A stretch of DNA of 21,166 nucleotides, taken from contig JARLHX010000070.1 of the NCBI GenBank assembly GCA_031292035.1, forward strand, positions 1-21,166, given 5' to 3'. Source of the stretch: Negativicutes bacterium. Its GTDB lineage: Bacteria; Bacillota_C; Negativicutes; Sporomusales_B; JARLHX01. The translations under genes were made by a program, and so were the position numbers. How positions within the stretch are numbered: the first letter of the stretch is position 1; each line of letters opens with the position of its first letter. Shown here piece after piece: positions 7,894 to 15,835 of this stretch. The notes beneath the pieces are model-generated. The model was given only the letters and a program-made list of their open reading frames with translations. It did no database searches and was not told the DNA's origin.

Positions 7894-7925
7894 AAAAGCA
7901 CAAGCAAGTGCTTTTTATCTTTTGA
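7894..7925 (+). terminator. Second terminator between riboswitch and HD-GYP gene
   Basis: AAAAGCAC (7894-7901) pairs perfectly with GTGCTTTT (7908-7915) around a 6-nt loop, followed by TTATCTTTTG. It lies about 120 nt before the HD-GYP start. Transcripts that pass the riboswitch terminator meet this one too. Either it is part of a two-step attenuator, or the HD-GYP gene also has its own promoter in 7926-8030, where I see no convincing one. Confidence 0.7.
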
Positions 7926-8040
7926 ATCGTTTTTTGAACTGCATGCTATCTTATGTAAAAACTCAGAAGGATACTGTAAGACAAATTTTGAGTTAGAGCG
8001 TGACCTGCTTGGCAAAGGGCGCTCGCTGGAGGAAAAAGAA

Positions 8041-9099
8041 GTGGCTTTATTGTTCAGCAGTGGGGTGGACGAACTAGAACCGGGAATGGCATTGGCCAGG
8101 GATGTTATTCTGGAAGACGGACGTGTTCTCTTCGGCAAGGATACCATTCTGACGGACAAAAAAATCCGATTGCTGCAGGCATGGGATATTGCCGATGTCT
8201 TGATTGTCTGCTCGGAGGCGGGAAGCAGCCAACACGGTAGAGCTGATAGATTGGCCAACTTTCTCGACCAGTATTCTTTGATCACACAAGCCCTAACAGA
8301 GGCTTTCGAGAAGGCGCAGACAATCAAAAAGATTTCCCTGAGGCAGATGGAGTCTCTGGCTGAAAAGACCATGGATGTCATCAATGACGACAGCGGAATC
8401 ATCGGATATCTCACCCAGATTCGCAGTGCCGACGACTACACCTTCAAGCATTGCGTGAATGTGGGCATTCTGGCGGGGGTATTCTGCAAATGCCTGGGGT
8501 ATACCGGGCTGCGCTTGCGGGAGATTATCATGACCGGTTTTTTGCATGACATCGGGAAAACGCAAATTCCGACAGAAATTCTGAATAAACCAGGTAAACT
8601 CACAGTCCAAGAGATGATGATTATTCAGCAGCATCCGGCGTTGGGACTGAAGCTGCTGACGGCAGGAGGTCAGCTGGCCAAAAGCGTAGTGCTGGGCGTT
8701 GCCCAACATCATGAGCGGGCTGATGGTACAGGATACCCCTGCGGACTGACCAGCAGTCAGACCGCCATCAGCGCCAGGATTATTGCCATCTGCGACGTCT
8801 ATGACGCCATGACCTCGTCAAGGGCCTACCGGGCGGCGCAGACTCCTTTTCAAGCGATAGAGGAGCTATCCCTGTGTCGATTCAATCAATTGGATCCGGA
8901 GCTATGCAACCAGTTCATTGACCGGGCGACAGGCTCCTTAATCGGCAGCACGGTCCGCCTCTCCGACGGACGCGAAGCCAAAATAGTCGCTCTTTCCGGC
9001 AGCTCGGCAGTCCGGCCGATTGTGCAGGTCACACAGACAGAATGCGTTAATCTGGCTGAGAGAAACGATTTGACAATAGTTGATGTCGTTGCCGTTTAG
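8041..9099 (+). CDS. HD-GYP domain cyclic-di-GMP phosphodiesterase
   Basis: This is a 352-residue cytoplasmic protein. Residues 1-115 are an N-terminal region typical of stand-alone HD-GYP proteins (GVDELEPGMALARDV... VLFGKDTILTDKKI). The catalytic HD-GYP domain spans about 125-295. It keeps His137, the HD pair His169-Asp170 (GFLHDIGKTQIP), His198, HHERADGTGYP at 223-233 (the GYP signature) and Asp252 in ICDVYDAMTS, so it should be active in hydrolysing c-di-GMP. A C-terminal tail of about 50 residues (TVRLSDGREAKIVAL) is common in this family. The start is GTG 8041 behind GGAGGA. The gene lies downstream of a c-di-GMP-I riboswitch and two terminators, so product and effector form a likely feedback loop. 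Confidence 0.93.
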   Translation: MALLFSSGVDELEPGMALARDVILEDGRVLFGKDTILTDKKIRLLQAWDIADVLIVCSEAGSSQHGRADRLANFLDQYSLITQALTEAFEKAQTIKKISLRQMESLAEKTMDVINDDSGIIGYLTQIRSADDYTFKHCVNVGILAGVFCKCLGYTGLRLREIIMTGFLHDIGKTQIPTEILNKPGKLTVQEMMIIQQHPALGLKLLTAGGQLAKSVVLGVAQHHERADGTGYPCGLTSSQTAISARIIAICDVYDAMTSSRAYRAAQTPFQAIEELSLCRFNQLDPELCNQFIDRATGSLIGSTVRLSDGREAKIVALSGSSAVRPIVQVTQTECVNLAERNDLTIVDVVAV

Positions 9100-9158
9100 T
9101 CGGGCGGACAGGCAGGAAACGGTATATGAAGGCCCCATTCTCCCAATTTGAGAAACAT

Positions 9159-9173
9159 CACACTGACAGTGTG
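9159..9173. promoter_or_regulatory. Palindrome CACACTG-A-CAGTGTG after the HD-GYP gene
   Basis: A perfect 7-bp inverted repeat around one base is followed by TTTATATATCG. It may be a weak terminator for the HD-GYP gene (5-bp stem, TGACA loop, short T run) or a protein operator in front of MCP-3. The sequence does not decide between these. Confidence 0.45.
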
Positions 9174-9207
9174 TTTATATATCGAAATATCTCACTACAC
9201 TTTAGAA

Positions 9208-9285
9208 ACAATGACAAACACGGCGAAAACCGGGGCGTAAAAGTCCCGGGTCTACGGGCATAAAACGATGTTCGACAAGTTGCAC
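9208..9285 (+). ncRNA. Divergent c-di-GMP-I (GEMM)-like aptamer in the MCP-3 leader
   Basis: The order of elements follows the c-di-GMP-I aptamer: GACAAAC (9213-9219), a short stem with a GAAA loop (9221-9232), GGGCGTAAAAGTC (9233-9245), CGGGTCTACGGG (9247-9258), and a 3' segment GACAAGTTGC (9274-9283). In Vc2 numbering (from memory) the ligand-contacting G20, A47 and C92 are kept, while the G21-C46 pair becomes A-U, a compensated change. Differences are an extra A in the AAA segment and a C-A mismatch closing the GAAA loop. No terminator follows. The 3' end CACTT could pair with the ribosome binding site AGGTG (9309-9313), which would mean translational control. Confidence 0.6.
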
Positions 9286-9318
9286 TTATCGATGCAAGAA
9301 TCTTGAAAGGTGAGAGAC

Positions 9319-11010
9319 ATGAAACTGAATTTGATGAAAAAAATGATAGCTTATTTTTTGCTGGTTTTGCTGGTAGCATTGGCGGGATTCACCTACACGA
9401 TATGGAAGGTAACTGACGCTGCAGCTTCGGCAGATCAAGTGAATAAGGAGTTCCTGCCGCGGTTGATCAAAGCATCGCAAGCAAATGGCAACGCCTCTGA
9501 TCAGGTTGCCTATCTTCGTGCCTATTTCATAACCGGCGACATTCAAATGTTTAACGGATATAAAAAGGCGTCAGATGAGAATAGTCAAATCGAAGAAGAA
9601 TTAATCAAGCTCGCTCTAACGGCTGAAGGTAAGCGCATGGTCACCGAGGTTAAAGCACTTGACGATAAGTTTTCCGAGATAGCGGAAAAGAAATTCGTTC
9701 CCCTTCTGCAGGCCGGGAAACGCGATGAAGCCCAACAAGTTTTATTGGTGGAAATGGAACCGGCATACCGGGCATTAGACAAAAAAATGAATGAATATCA
9801 AGAGTATATGAATAAAAGAAGCACCGATTCGCTGACCAAGGCGGTGGAACACGCCGCTTCAGCCAGAACGGCTGCCATCATCGCCGCCCTACTTGCCGCC
9901 ATTCTCAGTCTTGTTATCGCTTTTTTTGCCGCCCGCAGTATTTCCCGCCCGGTCAACCAACTGGTTGCGGTAGCTCAACAGGTGGCGAAAGGCGATTTGA
10001 CAGCCCACGTCAAGGTCGATAGCCGGGACGAAATAGGCGATCTGGCAACGGCGTTTAATACCATGACTGCCCAGCTTAAAACTCTTATCAGGCATATTAC
10101 TACCAATGCCGAACAGGTGGCGGCCTCCAGCGAAGAGCTTACCGCCAGCTCCGAGCAAGCGGCGCAGGCGACCAATCAGATAGCCTTATCCATTACCGAT
10201 GTCGCTGCAGGGGCCGATGAACAAATGGCGGCAGCTACTGAAACTTCTGCTGTGGTGGAGCAAATGTCGGCCGGTATCCAGCAGATGGCGGCAAATGCCA
10301 ATCAGGTGGCCGCTCAGTCGGCCCAGGCCGCTGATAAAGCCAAAGATGGCGGCAAGACGGTAGAAAAAGCAGTAACCCAGATGGCCCACATTGAGGAGAC
10401 GGTTAACACCTCAGCCAAGGTGGTGGCCAAACTGGGCGAACGGTCGAAAGAAATCGGTCAGATTGTGGACACCATCTCCGGGATTGCCGGACAGACGAAC
10501 TTGCTGGCCCTCAACGCCGCCATCGAAGCCGCGCGGGCAGGAGAGCAGGGCCGGGGCTTTGCGGTGGTGGCTGAGGAAGTGCGGAAACTGGCGGAACAAT
10601 CCCAGGAAGCGGCCAAGAAGATCGCCGAACTGATCGGCGAAATCCAGGGAGATACCGATGAGGCTGTTGTGGCGATGAACGACGGTACGCGGGAAGTCAA
10701 GACCGGGGCTGAAGTGGTCAACGCGGCCGGGCTTGCCTTCCAGGAAATCGCGGAACTGGTGACACAAGTGTCGGGTCAGGTAAAGGAAATTTCGGCAGCC
10801 ACCCAGCAGATTGCTACCGGAAGCCAGCAGATTGTGGGGGCTGTCCACAAGATCAATCAACACAGCAAGACATCAGCCGGCGAGGCGCAAAGCGTTTCGG
10901 CAGCTACCGAAGAACAACTGGCTTCAATGGAGGAGATCGCGACTTCAAGTGAAGCTTTGGCAGGATTGGCTCAGGACCTGCAAGCGGCAGTGGCCAAATT
11001 TCGCGTATAG
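9319..11010 (+). CDS. Methyl-accepting chemotaxis protein MCP-3 with four-helix-bundle sensor
   Basis: This is a 563-residue chemoreceptor. TM1 is at about 9-29 and an all-helical periplasmic domain at about 30-182 of the 4HB/CHASE3 type ([17 protein letters not shown] motif). TM2 is at about 186-206, HAMP at about 207-260 ([20 protein letters not shown]), then the signalling domain. Tip residues [40 protein letters not shown] are intact and match MCP-2. I chose ATG 9319, 5-6 nt behind AGGTGAG; the in-frame GTG at 9310 is part of that site. CheW follows after 22 nt, so the receptor and its coupling protein are co-transcribed. A c-di-GMP-I-like RNA precedes the gene, suggesting that second-messenger level sets receptor synthesis. 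The ligand is unknown. Confidence 0.93.
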   Translation: MKLNLMKKMIAYFLLVLLVALAGFTYTIWKVTDAAASADQVNKEFLPRLIKASQANGNASDQVAYLRAYFITGDIQMFNGYKKASDENSQIEEELIKLALTAEGKRMVTEVKALDDKFSEIAEKKFVPLLQAGKRDEAQQVLLVEMEPAYRALDKKMNEYQEYMNKRSTDSLTKAVEHAASARTAAIIAALLAAILSLVIAFFAARSISRPVNQLVAVAQQVAKGDLTAHVKVDSRDEIGDLATAFNTMTAQLKTLIRHITTNAEQVAASSEELTASSEQAAQATNQIALSITDVAAGADEQMAAATETSAVVEQMSAGIQQMAANANQVAAQSAQAADKAKDGGKTVEKAVTQMAHIEETVNTSAKVVAKLGERSKEIGQIVDTISGIAGQTNLLALNAAIEAARAGEQGRGFAVVAEEVRKLAEQSQEAAKKIAELIGEIQGDTDEAVVAMNDGTREVKTGAEVVNAAGLAFQEIAELVTQVSGQVKEISAATQQIATGSQQIVGAVHKINQHSKTSAGEAQSVSAATEEQLASMEEIATSSEALAGLAQDLQAAVAKFRV

Positions 11011-11032
11011 CGGGAGAAAGGGGCAAAAACAC

Positions 11033-11482
11033 ATGGCAGAAGAACAATTGGTACTGTTTCGACTCGGCAATGAAGAATATGCAATACCCATTACTCAGGT
11101 CAAAGAGATTATTCAGTTCAAGGAAGCCACAAAACTTCCCAGCACTCCGGTCTATATGGAGGGAATCATCAGCCTGCGCGGCAAGATTATTCCGGTGGTA
11201 GATCTGGCGATGCGGCTGGAACTGGCGGCAGTGAAGAACGCCGATAAACGGGCGCTTATCATCGAGACGGCAGATCGGGAAATAGGGATTGTAGTGGATG
11301 AGGTGACCGAGGTGATCCGGCTGCAGGACAGTGCCATCGAGTTGGCACCCGCCGGAACTGGGAACGAACAGAATAGCTATATTCGGGGTATCGGCAAAGA
11401 GGGAAATAGGCTACTCATATTACTGGATGTGGATAAGCTGTTCAGCGACGAGGAAATGCAGGAAATGAAAAAAGTAGGGTAA
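11033..11482 (+). CDS. cheW: CheW chemotaxis coupling protein
   Basis: This is a 149-residue single-domain CheW, normal length, which links receptors to the CheA kinase at the membrane array. The family signature YMEGIISLRGKIIPVVDL is present at about 41-58, followed by EIGIVVDEVTEVIRL. The start is ATG 11033 behind GAGAAAGGGG, giving an N terminus (MAEEQLVLFRLGNEEYAIP) that matches the fold's first strands. The reading frame is open further upstream inside MCP-3, but that part encodes no CheW sequence. It is the last gene of the MCP-3 operon, followed by a strong terminator. No CheA, CheY, CheR or CheB is in the window, so this is a receptor-coupled CheW outside a main che cluster. Confidence 0.95.
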   Translation: MAEEQLVLFRLGNEEYAIPITQVKEIIQFKEATKLPSTPVYMEGIISLRGKIIPVVDLAMRLELAAVKNADKRALIIETADREIGIVVDEVTEVIRLQDSAIELAPAGTGNEQNSYIRGIGKEGNRLLILLDVDKLFSDEEMQEMKKVG

Positions 11483-11483
11483 C

Positions 11484-11519
11484 AAAAAATTTCTGTCATC
11501 ATTGGCAGAAATTTTTTTC
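11484..11519 (+). terminator. Rho-independent terminator after cheW
   Basis: AAAAATTTCTG (11485-11495) pairs perfectly with CAGAAATTTTT (11506-11516) around a 10-nt loop and runs into more T residues. It starts 3 nt after the cheW stop and separates the chemotaxis block from the GntR-GRE operon. Confidence 0.92.
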
Positions 11520-11557
11520 ATATAGACGAGGGGTAATCGGCGACTATAAAATTAAAC

Positions 11558-11585
11558 GTATAATGTATACATTCGAAAATCGAAT
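11558..11585 (+). promoter_or_regulatory. Promoter -10 with overlapping GntR-type operator
   Basis: TATAAT (11559-11564) overlaps the perfect 12-bp palindrome AATGTATACATT (11562-11573), which has the TGTA...TACA core of GntR/FCD-family operators. A second inverted repeat, ATTCGA-AAA-TCGAAT, follows at 11571-11585. Both lie just before the GntR gene, so the regulator probably represses its own operon, including the GRE, by covering the -10 and start region. No good -35 box is visible. Confidence 0.7.
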
Positions 11586-11619
11586 TTACGAAGGCGCCAG
11601 AAAATTATATAGTAGAGAT

Positions 11620-12291
11620 ATGAAAAACTATAATTTGCAAGCCCATATAAAAACTTCCTATCGCACCCTGCCTGGAATGATTTCCGGTATTTTGCGGGAA
11701 GCGATTTTGTCGGGGGAACTTAGTGGCGGCCTTCAGCTCAAGCAGGAGGAATTGGCGTTGAAATTCGGCGTAAGCCTCAGCGCGTTAAGGGAGGCATTAA
11801 AAAGCCTTGAAGCCGAGGGTCTGGTAAAGTTTAACCCTAATCGCGGGGCGGTGGTCTGCGAGTTATCCCCGGAAGAAGCCTGCGAGATATTTGATATCAG
11901 GCTGTTTCTGGAACTGGGGGCGCTGGAGCTGGCCATTCCCCATCTGACTACGACTGATATCGCCGAGGCTGAGGCGGTTCTGCAGGAGGCAGATACTGAA
12001 ACAGACAGCAGGCATTGGGGTGAATTGAATTTGCGGTTTCACGAAATTTTGTACCAGGCAGCCGGCAGACCGAAACTGCTCGCCTTGATCCAGACCATGC
12101 ATAACAATGTGGAACGGTATATGCGCCTTTACTTGGCGACGATGAAGTATCAGGCCAAGTCGCAGCAAGAACACCGGCAACTATTGACAGCCTGCGCTAA
12201 AAAAGACGTCAAGAAAGCGCAAGCCATACTGCGTAAACATATGGCCGAAGCCAGCGCCAGCTTGGCCGGATATTTACATCAACCCAGTTGA
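11620..12291 (+). CDS. GntR family (FCD/FadR subfamily) transcriptional regulator
   Basis: This is a 223-residue regulator. An N-terminal winged helix-turn-helix (about 16-80: LREAILSGELSGG, LKQEELALKFGVSLSALREAL, LKSLEAEGLVKF) is followed by an FCD ligand-binding domain (about 90-215). The domain's usual metal ligands are visible: Asp in EIFDIRLFLE and three His in LRFHEILYQ, QQEHRQLL and LRKHM. FCD domains commonly bind carboxylates or sugar acids. I start it at ATG 11620. The reading frame extends to an ATG at 11563, but that codon lies within the TATAAT box and could hardly be transcribed. The ribosome binding site is weak (GTAGAGAT). The gene precedes the GRE gene by 21 nt and almost certainly controls the GRE operon in answer to a pathway metabolite. 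Confidence 0.9.
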   Translation: MKNYNLQAHIKTSYRTLPGMISGILREAILSGELSGGLQLKQEELALKFGVSLSALREALKSLEAEGLVKFNPNRGAVVCELSPEEACEIFDIRLFLELGALELAIPHLTTTDIAEAEAVLQEADTETDSRHWGELNLRFHEILYQAAGRPKLLALIQTMHNNVERYMRLYLATMKYQAKSQQEHRQLLTACAKKDVKKAQAILRKHMAEASASLAGYLHQPS

Positions 12292-12312
12292 ATTGATTCA
12301 GGAGGTAGAGAT

Positions 12313-14682
12313 ATGTCAAGCAAACGGATCGAGGAGTTTAAACAATCCTACATTGAGTCCAAACCGTCTATCAGTGTTAAACGGGCGGTTGCATTTACCG
12401 CATCCCATAAGAAAACCGAAGGCGAAGCTGTCATTATCCGGCGAGCCAAGGCGTTCAAGGCCGTCTGCGAGAGCATCCCGGCAACGATATTTGACAATGA
12501 ATTGATCGTGGGGTCGATCGGCGAATTTCGAAAATCGGGAATCATCTGCCCCGAATATTCCTGGAAATGGGTCGACAGTGAACTGGATACCTTCGCGAGT
12601 CGAAATCAGGACCCCTACTCTATTGACGATCTGGCGAAGCGCACACTGCGCAAGGAGATTTTTCCCTACTGGCAGGGCAAATCCCTTGAAGAAACCTTTC
12701 TGTCACGCATCAATCCAGAGACAGCAAAGCTTCTCATTGATACCGGTATTATCGACAATGACTCCAAGTGGCGGAGCGCGGTCGGTGAAATTACTGCCGA
12801 CTATCAAGACGTCATTTTCCGCAAAGGCTTTGGTGGCCTCAAGGCCGAGGCCCTCGAACATCTCAGCTCCTTGGAGCCGGTTTCGGCGGAAGGGCTGGAG
12901 AAGATTGATTTTTACCAGGCGGCGGTGTTAGCTTGCGAAGGCATCATCACCCTGGCCAACAGGTATTCGGACAAAGCGGCGGAACTGGCCCGGAGCGAAA
13001 CCGACGCCAAGCGAAAAGCAGAGTTGCTGGAAATCGCCAGAATCTGCCGAAAGGTGCCGGAGCATCCCCCGGAAACCTTTTATGAAGCTATCCAGACGGT
13101 GTGGTTTACCCAATTGGGCTCGATCCTGTCCGAGAACTCGCTGGCCCTGAATCTGGGTAGGTTTGATCAATATATGTATCCGTATTTTGCCGAAGATATA
13201 CAGGTAGGCCTTCTTACCGGAGAAAAAGGCCAGGAATTGATCGAAGCGTTGTGGATCAAGCTTTCCGAATGGGTCTGGGCCATTTCCAGCAATACTGCCA
13301 AATTCTTCGCCGGCTACAATTCCTTTCAGAATCTTACTGTAGGCGGCAGGACCCGCGACGGCCGGGATGCGACCAACGAACTTTCCTATATGTGTCTTGC
13401 GGCAACGGAAAATGTGAAGACCCATCAGCCTGGTCTGAGTGTGCGGATTCATCCTGACAGCCCGAATGAGTTTTTGCTGGCGGTATGTAAACTGATCAGC
13501 GCTGGGACGGGGTTTCCTGCAGTCCATAACGACCGGGTCGGGTCGCAGATGCTGCTGGCGGCGGGACTGTCACCCGAAGATGCGCGGGACTGGAGTAACT
13601 GCGGTTGTGTAGTGCCGCATTTCCGCAAAGTAGGGGAGTGGACGTCGGCGGTTAGCGTCAATATGGCTGCTGCTGTTGAATACGCGTTGAACAACGGCAA
13701 AAGCCGGATTACCGGCCAGGATATGGGGCTAAGTGAAAGGTCTGGCGGCGAGTTCACCAGCTATGAAGAGGTAAAGGCGGCATTTTTCAGGCAGCTTGCT
13801 TATCTGGTCAAGCATTCGGTGATCGGCACCATCACCGCCCAGCAAATTCATGCCGAAATGGTGCCGCGGCCCTACCTTTCCCTCCTAGTGGACGGCTGTC
13901 TGGAAAAGGGTAAGGACCTGAGTCGGGGCGGGGCTAAATACAATGTCGGACCAGTACTCACCGGAATCGGTGTGGCTGACTCGGCCAATTCCCTGGCGGT
14001 TATAAAAAAACTGGTATTCGCAGAGAAAAAGTTCACGCTGCAAGAGATATGCGCCGCGTTGACTGCCAACTGGGAAGGGTATGAAGAGATCAGACAAGCG
14101 GCACTGGCTTGCCCGAAATATGGCAACGACAATGACGAAGTCGACACAATCGCCGTCGAAATAACCGACTTTTATCACAAGGAAGTACAGTCCTTCAAAG
14201 ATTATTTCGGGTCGCCGTTCAATTCGGCGTTCATGGGCATTTCCAACTATATTCCCGCCGGCAGTGTGATTGGCGCGACTCCGGACGGGAGAAAAGCCAA
14301 AAGTCCTTTGACAGAGGGGGTTTCGCCCCATGCCGGCAGCGATCTGACCAGTCCCACCGCCGCCATGCGTTCGGCAGCCAAAATCAATCACGACGTGCAC
14401 TCCGGCGGAACCTTGCTGAACATCAAATTCTCGCCTGAACTCTTAAAGTCGGAGAGAAATTTAAAAAATCTGGCCTCCCTGATCAGGGCATATTTTTCGC
14501 TTGGCGCCTTTCATGTGCAGTTTAACGTCATTTCGACTGAGACCCTCAGAAAAGCCCAGGAAAACCCGGAGGATTACCGCGACCTTCTTGTCAGGGTGGC
14601 CGGCTATAGCACGCAATTCGTTAACCTGTCCCGCGAAGCGCAAAATGCAATCATGGAAAGAACGACCTATGAAACGGTTTAG
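12313..14682 (+). CDS. Glycyl radical enzyme of unassigned function (PFL / diol-dehydratase-like fold)
   Basis: This is 789 residues, the size of glycerol/propanediol dehydratase, CutC and related glycyl radical enzymes. An N-terminal PFL-like domain is followed by the C-terminal radical domain RVAGYSTQFVNLSREAQ, with the radical Gly at 764. The active-site loop is NCGCVVPHF, with the thiyl Cys at 432. Fold markers LNLGRFDQYMYPYF and NLTVGGRTRDGRDATNELSY place it in the eliminase/decarboxylase lineage. Three usual catalytic residues appear changed: the Glu two places after Cys (GCVEP) is Val434, the Asp about 14 further on is Ser445, and the His of the GHxxxDY segment is Glu159. A simple diol, choline or hydroxyproline eliminase is therefore doubtful. 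The start is ATG 12313 behind AGGAGGT. It lies between a GntR regulator and its radical-SAM activase. The enzyme must be anaerobic. The substrate is unknown, perhaps an acid, given the FCD regulator. Confidence 0.9.
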   Translation: MSSKRIEEFKQSYIESKPSISVKRAVAFTASHKKTEGEAVIIRRAKAFKAVCESIPATIFDNELIVGSIGEFRKSGIICPEYSWKWVDSELDTFASRNQDPYSIDDLAKRTLRKEIFPYWQGKSLEETFLSRINPETAKLLIDTGIIDNDSKWRSAVGEITADYQDVIFRKGFGGLKAEALEHLSSLEPVSAEGLEKIDFYQAAVLACEGIITLANRYSDKAAELARSETDAKRKAELLEIARICRKVPEHPPETFYEAIQTVWFTQLGSILSENSLALNLGRFDQYMYPYFAEDIQVGLLTGEKGQELIEALWIKLSEWVWAISSNTAKFFAGYNSFQNLTVGGRTRDGRDATNELSYMCLAATENVKTHQPGLSVRIHPDSPNEFLLAVCKLISAGTGFPAVHNDRVGSQMLLAAGLSPEDARDWSNCGCVVPHFRKVGEWTSAVSVNMAAAVEYALNNGKSRITGQDMGLSERSGGEFTSYEEVKAAFFRQLAYLVKHSVIGTITAQQIHAEMVPRPYLSLLVDGCLEKGKDLSRGGAKYNVGPVLTGIGVADSANSLAVIKKLVFAEKKFTLQEICAALTANWEGYEEIRQAALACPKYGNDNDEVDTIAVEITDFYHKEVQSFKDYFGSPFNSAFMGISNYIPAGSVIGATPDGRKAKSPLTEGVSPHAGSDLTSPTAAMRSAAKINHDVHSGGTLLNIKFSPELLKSERNLKNLASLIRAYFSLGAFHVQFNVISTETLRKAQENPEDYRDLLVRVAGYSTQFVNLSREAQNAIMERTTYETV

Positions 14683-14697
14683 GCCGGGTAATTGCCA

Positions 14698-15606
14698 ATG
14701 AATCAGGCATCAGGGAACATATTTCAAATCCAGCGCTGGTCTATTCACGACGGGGAAGGGATCAGAAGCACAGTTTTTCTGAAAGGCTGCCCCTTGCGAT
14801 GCAGGTGGTGCGCCAATCCCGAGTCCTGGAATAGTCAGCCCGAAGTTTTGTATTTCCATGAGCGGTGCGGCGGATGCGGGCGGTGTGCCAGAATATGCGA
14901 TGCCGGAGCAATTGCAATCAAGGGCAGTACCCAAAAAGAATTTAAGCGTGCCAGCTGCCGCGGTTGCGGCAAATGCTGCGAAGTATGCCCTACCAGCGCC
15001 AGGAAGAAAATCGGCTCTACTGTGACTGTCGATGAGGTTTTACAGGTTATCAGGCGTGATGCTATTTTTTATCGGGAGTCAGGCGGCGGGATTACATTTT
15101 CCGGGGGCGAGCCATTTGCTCAGCCCGACTTTCTGCGACAGCTAGTGACTGCCTGCAACCGGCTGGGTATTGATACTGCAGTTGAAACTTGCGGATACTT
15201 TGATTGGGAGCAAGTGAAGGATATCTTTGCCCTGTTGGATGCTGTTTTTGTGGATATTAAGCATATGGACGACGAAGTTCACACTAGGCTGACCGGTATC
15301 GGTAATCGCAGGATTCTGGAAAACATCATCATGATATCCAAAATGCATCCGCAGGCAGTGGTGCGTGTTCCGCTGATTGCCGAAATGAACGCCAATGAAG
15401 AAAATATCAGACGAATGTGTAAATTTCTTCGCCAAAACACCCAGGTGGAAAGGGTCGAGCTGCTGCCCTACCATGATTTCGGTGAGGCAAAATACAGCGC
15501 TGTGGAAGCTGCGCACCAGTCCCTGAGCGCTCCGGATGCCGCTACGGTTGAAGGCATAAAAAGGATAATCGCTGACTACGGTATCCGCGTAATAGACTTC
15601 AAGTAG
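14698..15606 (+). CDS. Glycyl radical enzyme activating enzyme (radical SAM, with ferredoxin insert)
   Basis: This is a 302-residue radical-SAM activase that would put the glycyl radical on Gly764 of the neighbouring enzyme. The SAM cluster motif CPLRCRWC gives Cys31, Cys35 and Cys38. Two further [4Fe-4S] clusters follow in CGGCGRCARIC (Cys57-67) and CRGCGKCCEVC (Cys87-97), the insert present in activases of dehydratase-type GREs but absent from PflA. SAM-binding GGGITFSGGEPFAQP and the ETCGYFDW segment are normal. I use ATG 14698; an in-frame TTG at 14692 would add two residues, and neither has a good ribosome binding site. The gene is 15 nt after the GRE stop, so translation is probably coupled. 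Confidence 0.93.
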   Translation: MNQASGNIFQIQRWSIHDGEGIRSTVFLKGCPLRCRWCANPESWNSQPEVLYFHERCGGCGRCARICDAGAIAIKGSTQKEFKRASCRGCGKCCEVCPTSARKKIGSTVTVDEVLQVIRRDAIFYRESGGGITFSGGEPFAQPDFLRQLVTACNRLGIDTAVETCGYFDWEQVKDIFALLDAVFVDIKHMDDEVHTRLTGIGNRRILENIIMISKMHPQAVVRVPLIAEMNANEENIRRMCKFLRQNTQVERVELLPYHDFGEAKYSAVEAAHQSLSAPDAATVEGIKRIIADYGIRVIDFK

Positions 15607-15651
15607 AATTATCATTACTGAGCAATACCGGGTCAACCGGCAAAAGCGAGG

Positions 15652-15684
15652 GCAGGCTACAACCCTGATTAGGTTGCAGCCTGC
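15652..15684 (+). terminator. Hairpin after the GRE operon, probable terminator
   Basis: GCAGGCT (15652-15658) and CAACC (15660-15664) pair with GGTTG (15672-15676) and AGCCTGC (15678-15684), giving 12 bp broken by one A-C mismatch around a 7-nt loop. The tail TGATTTATTATAG is only moderately T-rich, so it may terminate weakly and let some transcription reach the FAD/Fe-S gene. Confidence 0.65.
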
Positions 15685-15784
15685 TGATTTATTATAGGGT
15701 CGTTTGTGATCCGTTATTCGGTATATTTGTCAAAAAAGATAGTAATATTTCCGGGGAAATATACAAAAAAGGAGGTAATTCGAC

Positions 15785-15835
15785 ATGACTTACAGAACAG
15801 TGTCTGTGCAGCAAAATCGGCAACGGACGGAGTGA
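15785..15835 (+). CDS. Small upstream ORF (16 codons) coupled to the FAD/Fe-S gene
   Basis: ATG 15785 has the best ribosome binding site in this region (AAGGAGGT, about 8 nt upstream). It opens a 16-codon frame (MTYRTVSVQQNRQRTE) whose TGA (15833-15835) is followed directly by the ATG of the large gene at 15836. That gene has only a cramped GGAG site of its own. The layout implies translational coupling. The peptide has four Arg/Gln-rich codon clusters but no repeated amino acid that would mark a classical attenuator. It may instead be the remains of a longer N terminus lost by frameshift. Confidence 0.5.
   Translation: MTYRTVSVQQNRQRTE

Noticed and set aside
10811..11032. N-terminal extension of CheW into MCP-3
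   Set aside because: The frame is open there, but the translation is unlike CheW, and ATG 11033 has a ribosome binding site and gives the standard N terminus.
11563..11619. Start of the GntR gene at ATG 11563
   Set aside because: The ATG is inside the TATAAT box and the operator palindrome; the winged-helix domain is complete from 11620.
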